A DNA stretch of 6,489 nucleotides from Streptosporangiaceae bacterium (GTDB lineage Bacteria > Actinomycetota > Actinomycetes > Streptosporangiales > Streptosporangiaceae), in assembly GCA_030039095.1 (NCBI GenBank), contig JASHQP010000608.1:1-6489 (forward strand). Direction: 5' to 3'. This document shows positions 1 through 5,061 of the stretch, piece by piece. Both the position numbers and the translations under genes were made by a program. The first letter of the stretch is position 1. Each line of letters opens with the position of its first letter. The notes under the pieces were generated by a model. It ran no database searches. It saw only the letters and a program-made list of their open reading frames with translations, and was not told the origin of the DNA.

Positions 1-856
1 AGCGGCGCAAGATCGCGGTCGCCGCGGCGTCGTCCCAGTCGTGGATGACGCGGTTGAGCAGGTACGCGTCCGCGCCGGCGGGCAGCGGGTCGAAAAAGCT
101 CTGGCCGACGACCTCGCACCGGCCGTCCAGGCCGAGCCCGGCCAGGTACTCCCGGGCGCGCGCGGCGGTCTCCGGCAGGTCGGCCAGCGTGCCGCGCAGC
201 CGCGGGTTGCGCTGCAGCACCTCGGCGATGAGCGTCCCGGTGCCGCCGCCGATGTCGGCAACGTGCCGCATCGCCGTCCAGTCGTAGTGGTCCGCTACCG
301 CGCTGTTCCCGCCATCCACCGCCATGGTCGCGTCGAAGGACGCGCTGATCGGGGGGTTGGCGTCCAGGTACTCCCAGAACGGCAGGCCGAAGACCTGCTT
401 CCAGGCCGGTTCCCCGGTGCGCACCGTGTGCGCCAGCGCGGTGAATGCCAGGTCCATCCGGCCGCCGAAACCGTCCAGGTCCAGCCACATGAGGCCCGGC
501 TGGCCGGTACGCAGCATCGCGGCGGTCTGGTTGGCCGCGAACCGCCCCGGGCGTGGCTCCGTGAACACCCCGTGCTGGACGAGGTGGCGCAGCATGCGGG
601 CCAGCGCATCCGGGTCGGACCCGGTCCGCTCGGCCAGGTCGCCGATGACGGCGCCCCCGCCGGAGCCGTCATCCGGCACGAGGTCGGCGAGCCGCAGCGT
701 CGCGGCGACCCGAAGCGCCATCGGGGTCACCAGGTCCATCAGCGGCCCGAGCACCCGCCATGCCGACGCCACCTCCTCCCGGCCCGTTCCCGCGTCCGCG
801 CCTGCCCCCTGCGGCCTGCCGCTGTCGGCGCCCGGTGTCTCGTTGCCCGAGGTCAT
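1..856 (-). CDS. SAM-dependent O-methyltransferase, C-terminus cut by window edge
   Basis: The minus strand is open from 856 to the window edge, giving 285 residues. The protein belongs to the plant/actinomycete small-molecule O-methyltransferase family (acetylserotonin/caffeate OMT and antibiotic-tailoring type), which transfers a methyl group from S-adenosylmethionine to a hydroxyl group in the cytoplasm. An N-terminal winged-helix dimerisation region spans about residues 30-110. The family stretch FWEYLDANP is at 160-168. The SAM-binding glycine motif VADIGGGTG is at 199-207, the post-motif DLP at 226-228, and NRVIHDWDD at 268-276 contains the expected catalytic His272. Family members are usually near 340 residues, so about 50-60 C-terminal residues probably lie outside the window. 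The start at 856 is preferred over an in-frame ATG at 862 because of ribosome binding site spacing. A 238-bp gap separates it from the hydratase/decarboxylase genes on the same strand, so it probably has its own promoter. The methyl acceptor cannot be predicted. The family call is firm. Confidence 0.9.
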   Translation of the reverse strand, partial: MTSGNETPGADSGRPQGAGADAGTGREEVASAWRVLGPLMDLVTPMALRVAATLRLADLVPDDGSGGGAVIGDLAERTGSDPDALARMLRHLVQHGVFTEPRPGRFAANQTAAMLRTGQPGLMWLDLDGFGGRMDLAFTALAHTVRTGEPAWKQVFGLPFWEYLDANPPISASFDATMAVDGGNSAVADHYDWTAMRHVADIGGGTGTLIAEVLQRNPRLRGTLADLPETAARAREYLAGLGLDGRCEVVGQSFFDPLPAGADAYLLNRVIHDWDDAAATAILRR

Positions 857-863
857 CGGCATC

Positions 864-870
864 CCTCCCT
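864..870 (-). promoter_or_regulatory. Ribosome binding site of the O-methyltransferase, decides its start
   Basis: Read on the minus strand, AGGGAGG ends one base before the ATG at 862 but seven bases before the ATG at 856. Only the second ATG has normal Shine-Dalgarno spacing, so translation most likely begins at 856 and not at 862. Confidence 0.6.
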
Positions 871-1003
871 GGCGCCCATTGTTGCCCGCTGGTCCGGACG
901 CCGCCTTGGACAAACCGGAACCGCCGGCCGGCTTAACGATCGCGACCTCGCGTACCCGGCCAGCGGCGCTCGCTGGAGCAGGTCTCACGCTGACCGTTCA
1001 GAT

Positions 1004-1051
1004 GATCTTGGTCAAGACCCGCTGCTACAGCGGCGCCTTTTGACCAAGATC
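1004..1051. repeat. Nested perfect inverted repeat (12-bp outer and 6-bp inner stems)
   Basis: The outer arms GATCTTGGTCAA (1004-1015) and TTGACCAAGATC (1040-1051) are perfect complements. Inside lies a second perfect hairpin, CCGCTG (1019-1024) and CAGCGG (1028-1033), around the triloop CTA. The element sits 43 bp past the stop of the decarboxylase-like gene and about 150 bp before the O-methyltransferase, both on the minus strand. There is no following T-run. The outer arms are about half A/T, unlike their surroundings. It may be a terminator lacking a U-tract, a repressor operator, or a copy of a dispersed palindromic repeat. The rest of the 857-1094 gap shows no convincing promoter hexamers by eye. 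Confidence 0.7.
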
Positions 1052-1094
1052 CTCGGGAGAGCCGACGCCGGCTGCCGGGCGGTCTCCCGGAACG

Positions 1095-1856
1095 CTACGC
1101 GACCCCCAGCTCAACCGACCCGAGCCGGTCGATGCTGGCCACAACTACGTCGCGGGGCCGGACCGGCACCGCGACGGTCAGGCCGCCGGAGAGCACGACC
1201 TGGCCGGCCGCCACGCCCTCGCCGGCCGCGGCCAGCGAGCGGACCAGCCAGGCCACGGCGGCCGCGGGGTGGCCGAGCGCGGCGGCCCCGGCTGCGGTAC
1301 CCACGACCTGGCCGTTGTGCTCGAGCACGACGCCGACCAGCCGCAGGTCGATGCCATCGGGCGGCACCGGCGACCCGACGAGGAACCGGCCGGCGGAGGC
1401 GTTGTCGGCGATGAGGTCCGGCACCGTGACATTCCCGCCCACGCGGGAATCCAGGATCTCGATCCCCGTGGCCACGCTGGCCGTCGCGGCCAGCACGTCG
1501 GCCGCGGTCACGGCCGGGCCGGACAGGTCCCTGCCGATGACGAACACGATCTCGGGCTGGGCCCGCGGCCGGATCAGCTCGTCACTCGCCAGCGGCCCGC
1601 CGATGTCGAGCGCGTTCGCGCTGGCCAGAAAGCCGCGCACCGGCGAGCCGGCCCCGGCCTGCGCCTGCTCGGCCCGCGAGGTCACGCCGAGCTTCCAGCC
1701 GGCCAGCGGGCCCGCCGCCTCCCGCGCCAGATTCTGGATCGCGTAGCCGGCGTCCACGTCGAGCCCGGGCGCCTGCTCCGACAGCGGGGCGATCGCGGTC
1801 CGGCCGAAGGCCGCCTTGGCCAGCCGGTCGGCAAGCTCGCTGATGTCCTCGGTCAT
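1095..1856 (-). CDS. 4-oxalocrotonate decarboxylase-like protein (hydratase/decarboxylase family)
   Basis: A 253-residue member of the fumarylacetoacetase-like family holding 2-keto-4-pentenoate hydratase (MhpD/XylJ) and 4-oxalocrotonate decarboxylase (XylI/DmpH). The latter removes CO2 from 2-oxohex-3-enedioate with Mg2+ in catechol meta-cleavage. Visible motifs are GWKLGVTS at 53-60 (Lys55), AQAG...SPVRGFLAS at 65-79, RPRAQPEIVFVIG at 96-108, EILDSR at 133-138, ADNASAGRF at 150-158 and SGGLTVAVPV at 223-232. The AQxG...P..GFLA and ADNAS..RF stretches and the GG[IL]T.AVPV ending recall XylI/DmpH more than XylJ. The first Glu of the usual E-x-E metal pair is Gln100 here, while Glu102 and Glu133 are kept. 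Its ATG directly follows the TAG of the upstream hydratase gene, and GGAGG five bases before it lies inside that gene, so the two are probably translationally coupled. Length is normal for the family. The family is secure; decarboxylase rather than hydratase is an inference from remembered family sequences. Confidence 0.85.
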   Translation of the reverse strand: MTEDISELADRLAKAAFGRTAIAPLSEQAPGLDVDAGYAIQNLAREAAGPLAGWKLGVTSRAEQAQAGAGSPVRGFLASANALDIGGPLASDELIRPRAQPEIVFVIGRDLSGPAVTAADVLAATASVATGIEILDSRVGGNVTVPDLIADNASAGRFLVGSPVPPDGIDLRLVGVVLEHNGQVVGTAAGAAALGHPAAAVAWLVRSLAAAGEGVAAGQVVLSGGLTVAVPVRPRDVVVASIDRLGSVELGVA

Positions 1857-2645
1857 CTACTCCTCCGTCACGCGCACCGTGACCGGGCCGAGCCGGTCGA
1901 AGTCCGCCCGGAACACGTCGCCGGCGGCCATCGGCACCGCCGCGTGCATGGAGCCGGTCATCACGAGGTGACCGGGCTCCAGCGCGATGCCGTGCTCGCC
2001 GAGGGTGTTGGCCAGCCAGGCGACCACGGTCAGCGGGTCGCCGAGCGCCGCGGCGCCGGCGCCGGTGTCGACCACCTCGCCGTTTCGGGTGAGCACCATC
2101 CCGATCAGCCTGGTGTCCAGGCCTTCCAGCGGCACGACCCGGCTCGAGATCGCCACCGCGCCGTTGGAGGCGAGGTCGGCGACCGTGTCAGCGAGCTTGA
2201 TCCGCCAGCCCACGATCCGGGAGTCGATGATCTCCATCGACGCCGCCACCCCGGCCGTGGCCCGGCTCGCGCCGGCGACGCTGACGCCGGGGCCGGCCAG
2301 CCGCTCGCCGAGCACGAACACGATCTCTGCCTCGAGCCGCGGCTGGATGAACCGGGTCAGCGGGAGCTCGGCGCCGCTGGCGTACACCGTGGACGCCAGC
2401 ACCGGGCCGTAGTCGGGCGAGCTGACCCCGACCATCTGCTGCATCGGCTTGGACGTCAGCCCGACCTTGTAGCCCGCGATCCGCTCACCGTCCTCGAGCA
2501 GCATCCGGACCAGGTGCTCCTGCACCGCGTAACCGTCGTCCATGCCCAGGGTGGGGTCGCTGTCGGTGAACGGCTCGACCGGGACGCCGGTCCGGCGCGC
2601 CTCGTACAGGACCGAAGCCGCGGCGTGCGGGTCGGCGATCGGCAT
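1857..2645 (-). CDS. 2-oxopent-4-enoate hydratase-like protein (XylJ/DmpE/MhpD type)
   Basis: A 262-residue protein of the same family as its downstream neighbour. In meta-cleavage pathways such enzymes hydrate 2-hydroxypenta-2,4-dienoate to 4-hydroxy-2-oxovalerate using a divalent metal. Motifs are GYKVGLTSKPMQQMVGV at 58-74 (Lys60), SPDYG at 76-80, QPRLEAEIVFVLG at 101-113 with both metal-type acids (Glu105, Glu107), MEIIDSR at 137-143 (Glu138), TVADLAS at 154-160 and GAGAAALGDP...VAWLANTLG at 195-216. The last segment resembles XylJ closely. One oddity is TVADLAS, where most relatives read TVADNAS. The ATG at 2645 is chosen because AGGAGG lies eight bases upstream and family homology begins right after it. 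An open extension to 2912 would be low-complexity sequence reaching into the divergent gene. The SD can fold into a short GAGG-GACC-CCTC hairpin. This is the first gene of the minus-strand operon and probably forms a complex with the decarboxylase-like protein, as XylJ and XylI do. The exact substrate is unknown. Confidence 0.88.
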   Translation of the reverse strand: MPIADPHAAASVLYEARRTGVPVEPFTDSDPTLGMDDGYAVQEHLVRMLLEDGERIAGYKVGLTSKPMQQMVGVSSPDYGPVLASTVYASGAELPLTRFIQPRLEAEIVFVLGERLAGPGVSVAGASRATAGVAASMEIIDSRIVGWRIKLADTVADLASNGAVAISSRVVPLEGLDTRLIGMVLTRNGEVVDTGAGAAALGDPLTVVAWLANTLGEHGIALEPGHLVMTGSMHAAVPMAAGDVFRADFDRLGPVTVRVTEE

Positions 2646-2702
2646 GAGGGGTCCCTCCTGGCGCTTCGCTTGCCGGCTGCGGAGTCCAGCCGAGCTTACG
2701 GG

Positions 2703-2745
2703 ACCCGGCGGCGCGCCCGGCTGGTGCATATCCCCGCCGCCGGGT
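2703..2745. promoter_or_regulatory. 11-bp inverted repeat in the divergent promoter region
   Basis: ACCCGGCGGCG (2703-2713) and CGCCGCCGGGT (2735-2745) are perfect complements separated by 21 bp containing the only A/T-richer patch, GTGCATAT. The centre-to-centre spacing is 32 bp, about three helical turns. The repeat lies between the divergent starts at 2645 and 2813, where a shared operator for both operons would be expected. No regulator gene is in the window and no clear -35/-10 pair is visible on either strand. At this GC content an 11-bp match could arise by chance. Confidence 0.4.
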
Positions 2746-2780
2746 GAGGTGCCAGACTGGTCCCGAGCCGGTCCGGCGTT

Positions 2781-2787
2781 GAGGAGG
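2781..2787 (+). promoter_or_regulatory. Strong ribosome binding site ahead of a seven-codon ORF
   Basis: GAGGAGG lies five bases before a GTG at 2793, which is ideal spacing. It is 25 bases before the lyase GTG at 2813, too far to serve that start directly. It therefore marks the small ORF at 2793-2816 as the likely point of ribosome entry. Confidence 0.5.
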
Positions 2788-2792
2788 CAGCA

Positions 2793-2816
2793 GTGCCGCT
2801 TGGGGGAGTCCGGTGA
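2793..2816 (+). CDS. Putative seven-residue leader peptide coupled to the lyase gene
   Basis: GTG CCG CTT GGG GGA GTC CGG TGA encodes seven residues (fMet, then PLGGVR). The strong GAGGAGG at 2781-2787 precedes it with five-base spacing. Its TGA overlaps the lyase start codon in the classic GTGA arrangement at 2813-2816, and the lyase's own SD (GGGGGAG, 2802-2808) lies inside it. This layout suggests that translation of the leader delivers ribosomes to the lyase gene or opens its SD. The peptide itself shows no run of a single amino acid that would imply attenuation. It may be a chance ORF; support rests only on signal placement. Confidence 0.35.
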   Translation: MPLGGVR

Positions 2817-3709
2817 CGGCGCGGCTGACCCGCCGCCCGGGAGCGGCAGCCCGGCTGCGCGCGCTGCTCGATTCCGGCCAGACGATCGTGGCACCCGGGG
2901 CGTTCGACCCACTCGCCGCGCGACTGGTGGAGGAGGCCGGGTTCCCCGCCGTGTACATGACCGGGTTCGGGACGTCGGCCGCGCTGCTCGGGCGCCCCGA
3001 CGTCGGCCTGCTCACGATGACCGAGATGGCGGACAACGCGGGCCGGATCGCCGCGTCCGTGGACATCCCGGTGATCGCCGACGCGGACACCGGCTACGGC
3101 AACCCCCTCAACGTGATCCGCACCGTCGGCGCCTACGAGGCCGCCGGGGTCGCCGGGATCCACATCGAGGACCAGGTGGCGCCCAAGAAGTGCGGCCACA
3201 TGGAGGGCAAGCAGGTTATCGGTGCGCAGGAGATGGCCGAGAAGGTGCGTGCCGCCGTCGACGCGCGTTCCCAGGCCGAGTTCGTGATCATCGCCAGGAC
3301 CGACGCCCGCGCGGTCGAGGGCCTCGCGGCCGCGATCGAGCGGGGCCGGATGTACCGCGACGCCGGGGCCGACGTCCTGTTCATCGAGGCGGTGGTGTCC
3401 GAGGCGGAGGCCGAGGAAGTGGCCGGGGCCTTCCCCGACGTGCCGCTGCTGTTCAACTGGGCCGAGGGCGGCAAGACCCCGCCGATCGGCCTGGACCGGC
3501 TGACCGAGCTCGGCTACCGCATCGTGATCTTCCCGATCGGCACGCTGCTCGCGGCCACCGCCGCCATGCGGCGGGTGCTGCGGGAGATCGCCCAGGCCGG
3601 CACGCCGGCCGGGGTCATGGGCGAGCTGCCGTCGTTCGGTGAGTTCCTCGATTTCATCGGGCTGCCCGAGGTGCGTGCCATCGAGCAGCGCTACATCGCG
3701 AAAGACTGA
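2813..3709 (+). CDS. Isocitrate lyase/PEP mutase superfamily C-C lyase
   Basis: A 298-residue cytoplasmic (beta/alpha)8-barrel enzyme of the ICL/PEP mutase superfamily, which includes methylisocitrate lyase (PrpB), 2,3-dimethylmalate lyase, oxaloacetate decarboxylase and phosphonomutases. Motifs in order are VAPGAFDPLAARL at 26-38, AVYMTGFG at 46-53, the Mg2+-binding DADTGYGNP at 90-98, HIEDQ at 117-121, the gating loop KKCGH at 125-129 with Cys127, IARTDA at 160-165, and EGGKTPP at 218-224. The Cys in KKCGH is the catalytic acid of the lyases and is absent from phosphonomutases, so cleavage of a 2-hydroxy di- or tricarboxylate is predicted. The C-terminal half (EGGKTP, ELGYRIVIFP) looks more like dimethylmalate lyase and broad-specificity members than true PrpB. 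No prpC or prpD is nearby. GTG at 2813 is used with GGGGGAG 4 bases upstream and fits family N-termini. It is the first long gene of the plus operon, with the GlcG-like gene 16 bp downstream. The substrate is uncertain. Confidence 0.9.
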   Translation: MTARLTRRPGAAARLRALLDSGQTIVAPGAFDPLAARLVEEAGFPAVYMTGFGTSAALLGRPDVGLLTMTEMADNAGRIAASVDIPVIADADTGYGNPLNVIRTVGAYEAAGVAGIHIEDQVAPKKCGHMEGKQVIGAQEMAEKVRAAVDARSQAEFVIIARTDARAVEGLAAAIERGRMYRDAGADVLFIEAVVSEAEAEEVAGAFPDVPLLFNWAEGGKTPPIGLDRLTELGYRIVIFPIGTLLAATAAMRRVLREIAQAGTPAGVMGELPSFGEFLDFIGLPEVRAIEQRYIAKD

Positions 3710-3725
3710 GAACCGGGAGGCAGGG

Positions 3726-4154
3726 ATGGCAGCGACGTTCGAGCGGCCCAGCGTGACCACGGAACTGGCGAAGGCGATGATCGAGGCGGCCGAGCGCAAG
3801 GCGGCCGAGATGGGCCACCCGTTCGTGATCGCGGTGGTGGACGACAGCGGGGTGCTCAAGGCGTTCAGCCGGATGGACGGTGCCGCGCTGCTGTCGGTGC
3901 AGGTGGCCCAAGACAAGGCGTACACGGCCGTCGGCTTCGGCATGGCCACCGACGCCTGGCACGACTTCGTCAAGGACGACCCGCCGCTGGCCATGGGCGC
4001 GGCGCCGGGCATCGACCGGCTCGTCGTCTTCGGCGGCGGGTATCCGATCAAGGTCGGCGGAGCCGTGGTCGGCGGGATCGGCGTGAGTGGCGGCCACTAC
4101 AGCCAGGACATGGACGTTGCCCAGGCCGGCCTGTCGGCGGTGCCATCCGGCTGA
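3726..4154 (+). CDS. GlcG/HbpS family protein (DUF336, heme-binding type)
   Basis: A 142-residue single-domain protein of the GlcG/HbpS family, a common small companion of catabolic operons (for example glc, and several aromatic-degradation clusters). Streptomyces HbpS is a secreted heme-binding member, but most have no proven role. Motifs are VIAVVDDSGVLKAFSRMDGA at 34-53, DKAYTA at 63-68, the Gly-rich VFGGGYPI at 101-108, and GGIGVSGG at 116-123 followed by QD at 127-128. No signal peptide is visible, so it should be cytoplasmic. The ATG at 3726 follows GGGAGG with five-base spacing. A longer open frame from 3639 would overlap the lyase end and adds unrelated sequence. The 16-bp gap to the lyase stop and the strong SD indicate one transcript. 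Whether it binds heme, a cofactor or a pathway intermediate cannot be read from the sequence. Family length and motifs are complete. Confidence 0.87.
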   Translation: MAATFERPSVTTELAKAMIEAAERKAAEMGHPFVIAVVDDSGVLKAFSRMDGAALLSVQVAQDKAYTAVGFGMATDAWHDFVKDDPPLAMGAAPGIDRLVVFGGGYPIKVGGAVVGGIGVSGGHYSQDMDVAQAGLSAVPSG

Positions 4155-4174
4155 CCCGGCGCGCTCCGGTGGCA
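4141..4174 (+). terminator. Possible hairpin terminator of the lyase/GlcG operon
   Basis: TGCCATCCGG (4141-4150) can pair with CCGGTGGCA (4166-4174), giving nine base pairs with one bulged T and a 15-nt loop. It covers the stop codon of the GlcG-like gene (4152-4154). No U-tract follows, as is frequent in actinomycetes. It separates this operon from the kinase gene, which appears to have its own start signals. Confidence 0.3.
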
Positions 4175-4179
4175 TCCGG

Positions 4180-4206
4180 CCGCGGCGCCGCGGTGATACT
4201 GGCGTG
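4180..4206 (+). promoter_or_regulatory. Putative leaderless promoter of the kinase gene, with a 14-bp palindrome
   Basis: GATACT at 4195-4200 matches five of six bases of the TATAAT consensus. It ends six bases before the ATG at 4207 (three before an in-frame GTG at 4204), the spacing of leaderless transcripts. No Shine-Dalgarno sequence is present upstream. No good -35 is visible. A perfect 14-bp palindrome, CCGCGGCGCCGCGG, occupies 4180-4193 in the spacer region and could be a repressor site or simply GC-rich chance. Confidence 0.4.
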
Positions 4207-5001
4207 ATGAGCCACCAGACCGCGGGCGACGTGCCGCTGCCGAGCGGCCGCATGACCAGCGGCATCGTGCGGCGCGGGGACCGGGTGCTGCGCCCGGCCG
4301 GGCCGTGGACGCCAGCGGTTCATGAGTTCCTGCGGCACCTGGCATCGGCCGGGTTCGGCGGCTCGCCGCGCGCCCTCGGTGTCGAAGGCACGTCCGAGGT
4401 GCTCAGCTATCTGGACGGGGACGTGGCCGCCGACCCGCAGTGGCAGCCCGGGCACGGGCACCGGCTGCCCGCGTTCGCCAGGACCGAGCCGGCCCTGCGC
4501 GGCGCAGCCGCGCTGCTGCGCGGACTGCACGCCGCCTCGGCGGGGTTCCGGCCGGAGCGCACCGAATACCGGTACCACCCCTTCCCGCCCCGGCCGGGCG
4601 AGATCGTCTCGCACGGCGACCTCGGCCCGTGGAACACGGTGTACCGCGACGGGATCCCGGTCGGCTTCATCGACTGGGACGGAGCCCAGCCCGTCGACCC
4701 GCTGGTCGACCTCGCGGGGGCGGCGTGGGCGTTCGTACCCCTGGCGCCGCCCGAGCAGCTCTCCGAGGCCGGCTTCAGCCCGGTTCCGGAGATCGGGGCC
4801 AGGCTGCGGGTGTTCCTCGACGCCTACGGGCTGGCCGACCGCCACGCGATCCTGCCCGCCTTGCAGCGGTCACAGCTCGACCTCGAGCACGTCACGTACT
4901 GGCGGCTGACCGCGGCCGCGGCCGCTGACAAGCTGGAACTGCAGGCGCGGCGGCTGCGCTGGCTCGACGGGGCGCTGCCGGAGCTCGACCGCGCGCTGTG
5001 A
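4207..5001 (+). CDS. Aminoglycoside phosphotransferase/choline kinase-fold protein
   Basis: A 264-residue kinase-like protein of the APH family, whose members phosphorylate small molecules such as aminoglycosides, macrolides, choline or sugars with ATP. The catalytic-loop (Brenner) motif is intact: VSHGDLGPWNTV at 134-145 with catalytic Asp138 and metal-binding Asn143. The DFG-equivalent is GFIDWDGA at 153-160 (Asp156/Asp158), followed by DPLVDLAG at 164-171. The N-terminal lobe is short: TSGIVRRGDRVLRPAGPW at 17-34 replaces a normal Gly-rich loop and has Arg rather than Lys near the ATP-contact position, as I recall for many actinobacterial members. Nothing identifies it as an antibiotic-resistance enzyme. 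The start at ATG 4207 (or GTG 4204) is inferred from the leaderless-type promoter. An extension to 4087 would overlap the GlcG-like gene and is low-complexity. It is separated by 52 bp and a hairpin from the upstream operon and followed by a strong hairpin at 5015-5044, suggesting a single-gene unit. Confidence 0.85.
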   Translation: MSHQTAGDVPLPSGRMTSGIVRRGDRVLRPAGPWTPAVHEFLRHLASAGFGGSPRALGVEGTSEVLSYLDGDVAADPQWQPGHGHRLPAFARTEPALRGAAALLRGLHAASAGFRPERTEYRYHPFPPRPGEIVSHGDLGPWNTVYRDGIPVGFIDWDGAQPVDPLVDLAGAAWAFVPLAPPEQLSEAGFSPVPEIGARLRVFLDAYGLADRHAILPALQRSQLDLEHVTYWRLTAAAAADKLELQARRLRWLDGALPELDRAL

Positions 5002-5014
5002 CCCGGAGCCCGCT

Positions 5015-5044
5015 GGCGCGCCGGCCGGGACCGGCCACCGCGCC
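5015..5044 (+). terminator. GC-rich hairpin terminator candidate after the kinase gene
   Basis: GGCGCG (5015-5020) pairs perfectly with CGCGCC (5039-5044). After a 2x2 internal loop, GGCCG (5023-5027) pairs with CGGCC (5032-5036) around a four-base GGAC loop. That is eleven G-C pairs beginning 14 bases past the kinase stop. There is no T-run, so it would be a U-less terminator or pause site. It also lies just upstream of the transporter start, where it could be an operator. Confidence 0.45.
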
Positions 5045-5061
5045 GTGGTAGTGGTGAACCC

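Noticed and set aside
857..862. Earlier ATG at 862 as the O-methyltransferase start
   Set aside because: The AGGGAGG site is only one base away from this ATG but seven bases from the ATG at 856.
41..1414. Long plus-strand open frame of 457 codons across the left third
   Set aside because: It runs opposite the O-methyltransferase and decarboxylase-like genes and across their intergenic palindrome; the product is Arg/Pro/Gly/His-rich low complexity, typical of antisense frames in high-GC DNA.
1269..2747. Plus-strand open frame of 492 codons
   Set aside because: Antisense shadow of the hydratase and decarboxylase-like genes; no recognisable motif and biased composition.
2646..2912. N-terminal extension of the hydratase to 2912
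   Set aside because: It would run through the divergent promoter region and into the lyase gene, has no family similarity, and ignores the good AGGAGG ahead of 2645.
3639..3725. N-terminal extension of the GlcG-like protein
   Set aside because: It overlaps the end of the lyase gene in another frame, while a strong SD sits five bases before the ATG at 3726 where the family begins.
2696..4051. Minus-strand open frame of 451 codons
   Set aside because: Antisense to the lyase and GlcG-like genes, whose family motifs are complete; its product is His/Gly/Arg-rich with no domain.
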